From assembly GCF_017104715.1 (NCBI RefSeq), contig NZ_JAAGPI010000001.1, forward strand, positions 434,001 through 498,000: 64,000 bases of DNA, in the 5' to 3' direction. The notes beneath the pieces were generated by a model, which searched no databases, was not told the origin of the DNA, and saw only the letters and a program-made list of their open reading frames with translations. Positions 63,699 through 64,000 of the stretch are shown here, piece after piece. Made by a program: the position numbers and the translations under genes. This DNA comes from Burkholderia sp. Ac-20365 (GTDB lineage: Bacteria > Pseudomonadota > Gammaproteobacteria > Burkholderiales > Burkholderiaceae). How positions within the stretch are numbered: position 1 is the stretch's first letter; each line of letters opens with the position of its first letter.

Positions 63699-64000
63699 TC
63701 AGAAGATCACGTAGACCTTGCGCATGGTCTCTTCGACTTCCCACGTGCCTTCCGTATGGGCTTCGAAGAACAGCGTATCGCCGCCCGTGAAGTGGACGGT
63801 GTCTTCGCCATCGGGCGTGAAGCGGCCGCGGCCGCTGAGGAAGTGCATCACTTCGGCCTGCTTGACCGAGCGCCGGTAGGTGCCGGGCGTGCATTCGAAG
63901 ATGCCGGTATCGATCGCCTCGCTGCCTTGTATGACCTTTTGCAAGCCAGACACCTTGATCTCCGTCGTGCCTGGAAGACCGGCCGTGCCCCAGTCTTCCA
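63699..64000 (-). CDS. Cupin protein, DUF861-like (partial at the window edge)
   Basis: The frame is open from the window end through GTAGLPGTTEIKVSGLQKV, then CTPGTYRRSVKQAEVMHFLS, GRGRFTPDGEDTVHFTGGDT, LFFEAHTEGTWEVEET and stop. It resembles the (S)-ureidoglycine aminohydrolase-type cupin family (DUF861) often found with amine-catabolic ABC clusters. The true start is beyond 64000. It lies 216 bp upstream of the PotD-like gene on the same strand. Confidence 0.8.
   Translation of the reverse strand, partial: EDWGTAGLPGTTEIKVSGLQKVIQGSEAIDTGIFECTPGTYRRSVKQAEVMHFLSGRGRFTPDGEDTVHFTGGDTLFFEAHTEGTWEVEETMRKVYVIF

Noticed and set aside
1..64000. CRISPR arrays, rRNA and tRNA genes
   Set aside because: Reading both strands gave no regularly spaced repeats and no tRNA-like cloverleaf candidate. 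A dedicated scan was not possible here.

Overview
The window is high-GC, tightly packed beta-proteobacterial DNA. Gene content points to Burkholderiaceae of the Paraburkholderia/Caballeronia type: a Burkholderia-style type VI secretion (T6SS) edge, a 45-residue DUF3563 protein, many LysR/AraC/MarR regulators beside small catabolic operons, and a long inverted-repeat element. No rRNA, tRNA, CRISPR array, phage genes or transposase were found. The assignment comes from family recognition by eye, not from a search.

Layout. 1-7.4 kb: the edge of a T6SS cluster on the minus strand (M15 peptidase tagX, tssM, tagF, a partial OmpA/BON-like exported protein), with a divergent membrane-anchored Cys-rich protein. 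7.4-15.3 kb: mixed accessory genes (hydrolase, DUF3563, methyltransferase, AraC, HAD, LysR, mdtD-type efflux pump, LysR). 15.4-19.1 kb: HMG-CoA-lyase-like enzyme, class III CoA-transferase and MFS transporter, ended by a strong terminator. 19.1-21.8 kb: glcG-glcB (glyoxylate use) with a FadR-type palindrome upstream. 22.1-27.3 kb: the homoprotocatechuate meta-cleavage operon hpaG1G2EDFH without hpaI or the hydroxylase, followed by a HAD gene. 28-39 kb: a MarR-GNAT fusion with paired operators, a redox protein, a GH63-like glucosidase, psuG, small enzymes and a glucarate/galactarate-type transporter.

39-64 kb: two catabolic modules with the same logic. Module A (39.2-51.6 kb) has an aldehyde dehydrogenase, a haloacid-dehalogenase-type HAD, a DAO-family flavoprotein, a dipeptide/opine-type ABC transporter, a three-subunit flavin/Fe-S amine dehydrogenase of the HcnABC/OoxAB type and a stand-alone AraC DNA-binding domain, most of them coupled by ATGA overlaps. 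Module B (52.3-64 kb) has LysR, a spermidine/putrescine-type ABC transporter, another HAD, another DAO flavoprotein and another aldehyde dehydrogenase. Its binding protein lies in the opposite direction with a GMC oxidoreductase, and a hicAB toxin-antitoxin pair sits between the halves. The two modules are separated by a ~750-bp imperfect palindrome. The substrates cannot be read from sequence, but import followed by oxidation of an amine, N-alkyl amino acid or opine fits both modules. They are the best candidates here for an undescribed pathway.

Most internal starts were chosen from ribosome-binding sites, stop/start overlaps and where family similarity begins. Assignments resting only on general family resemblance carry lower confidence.
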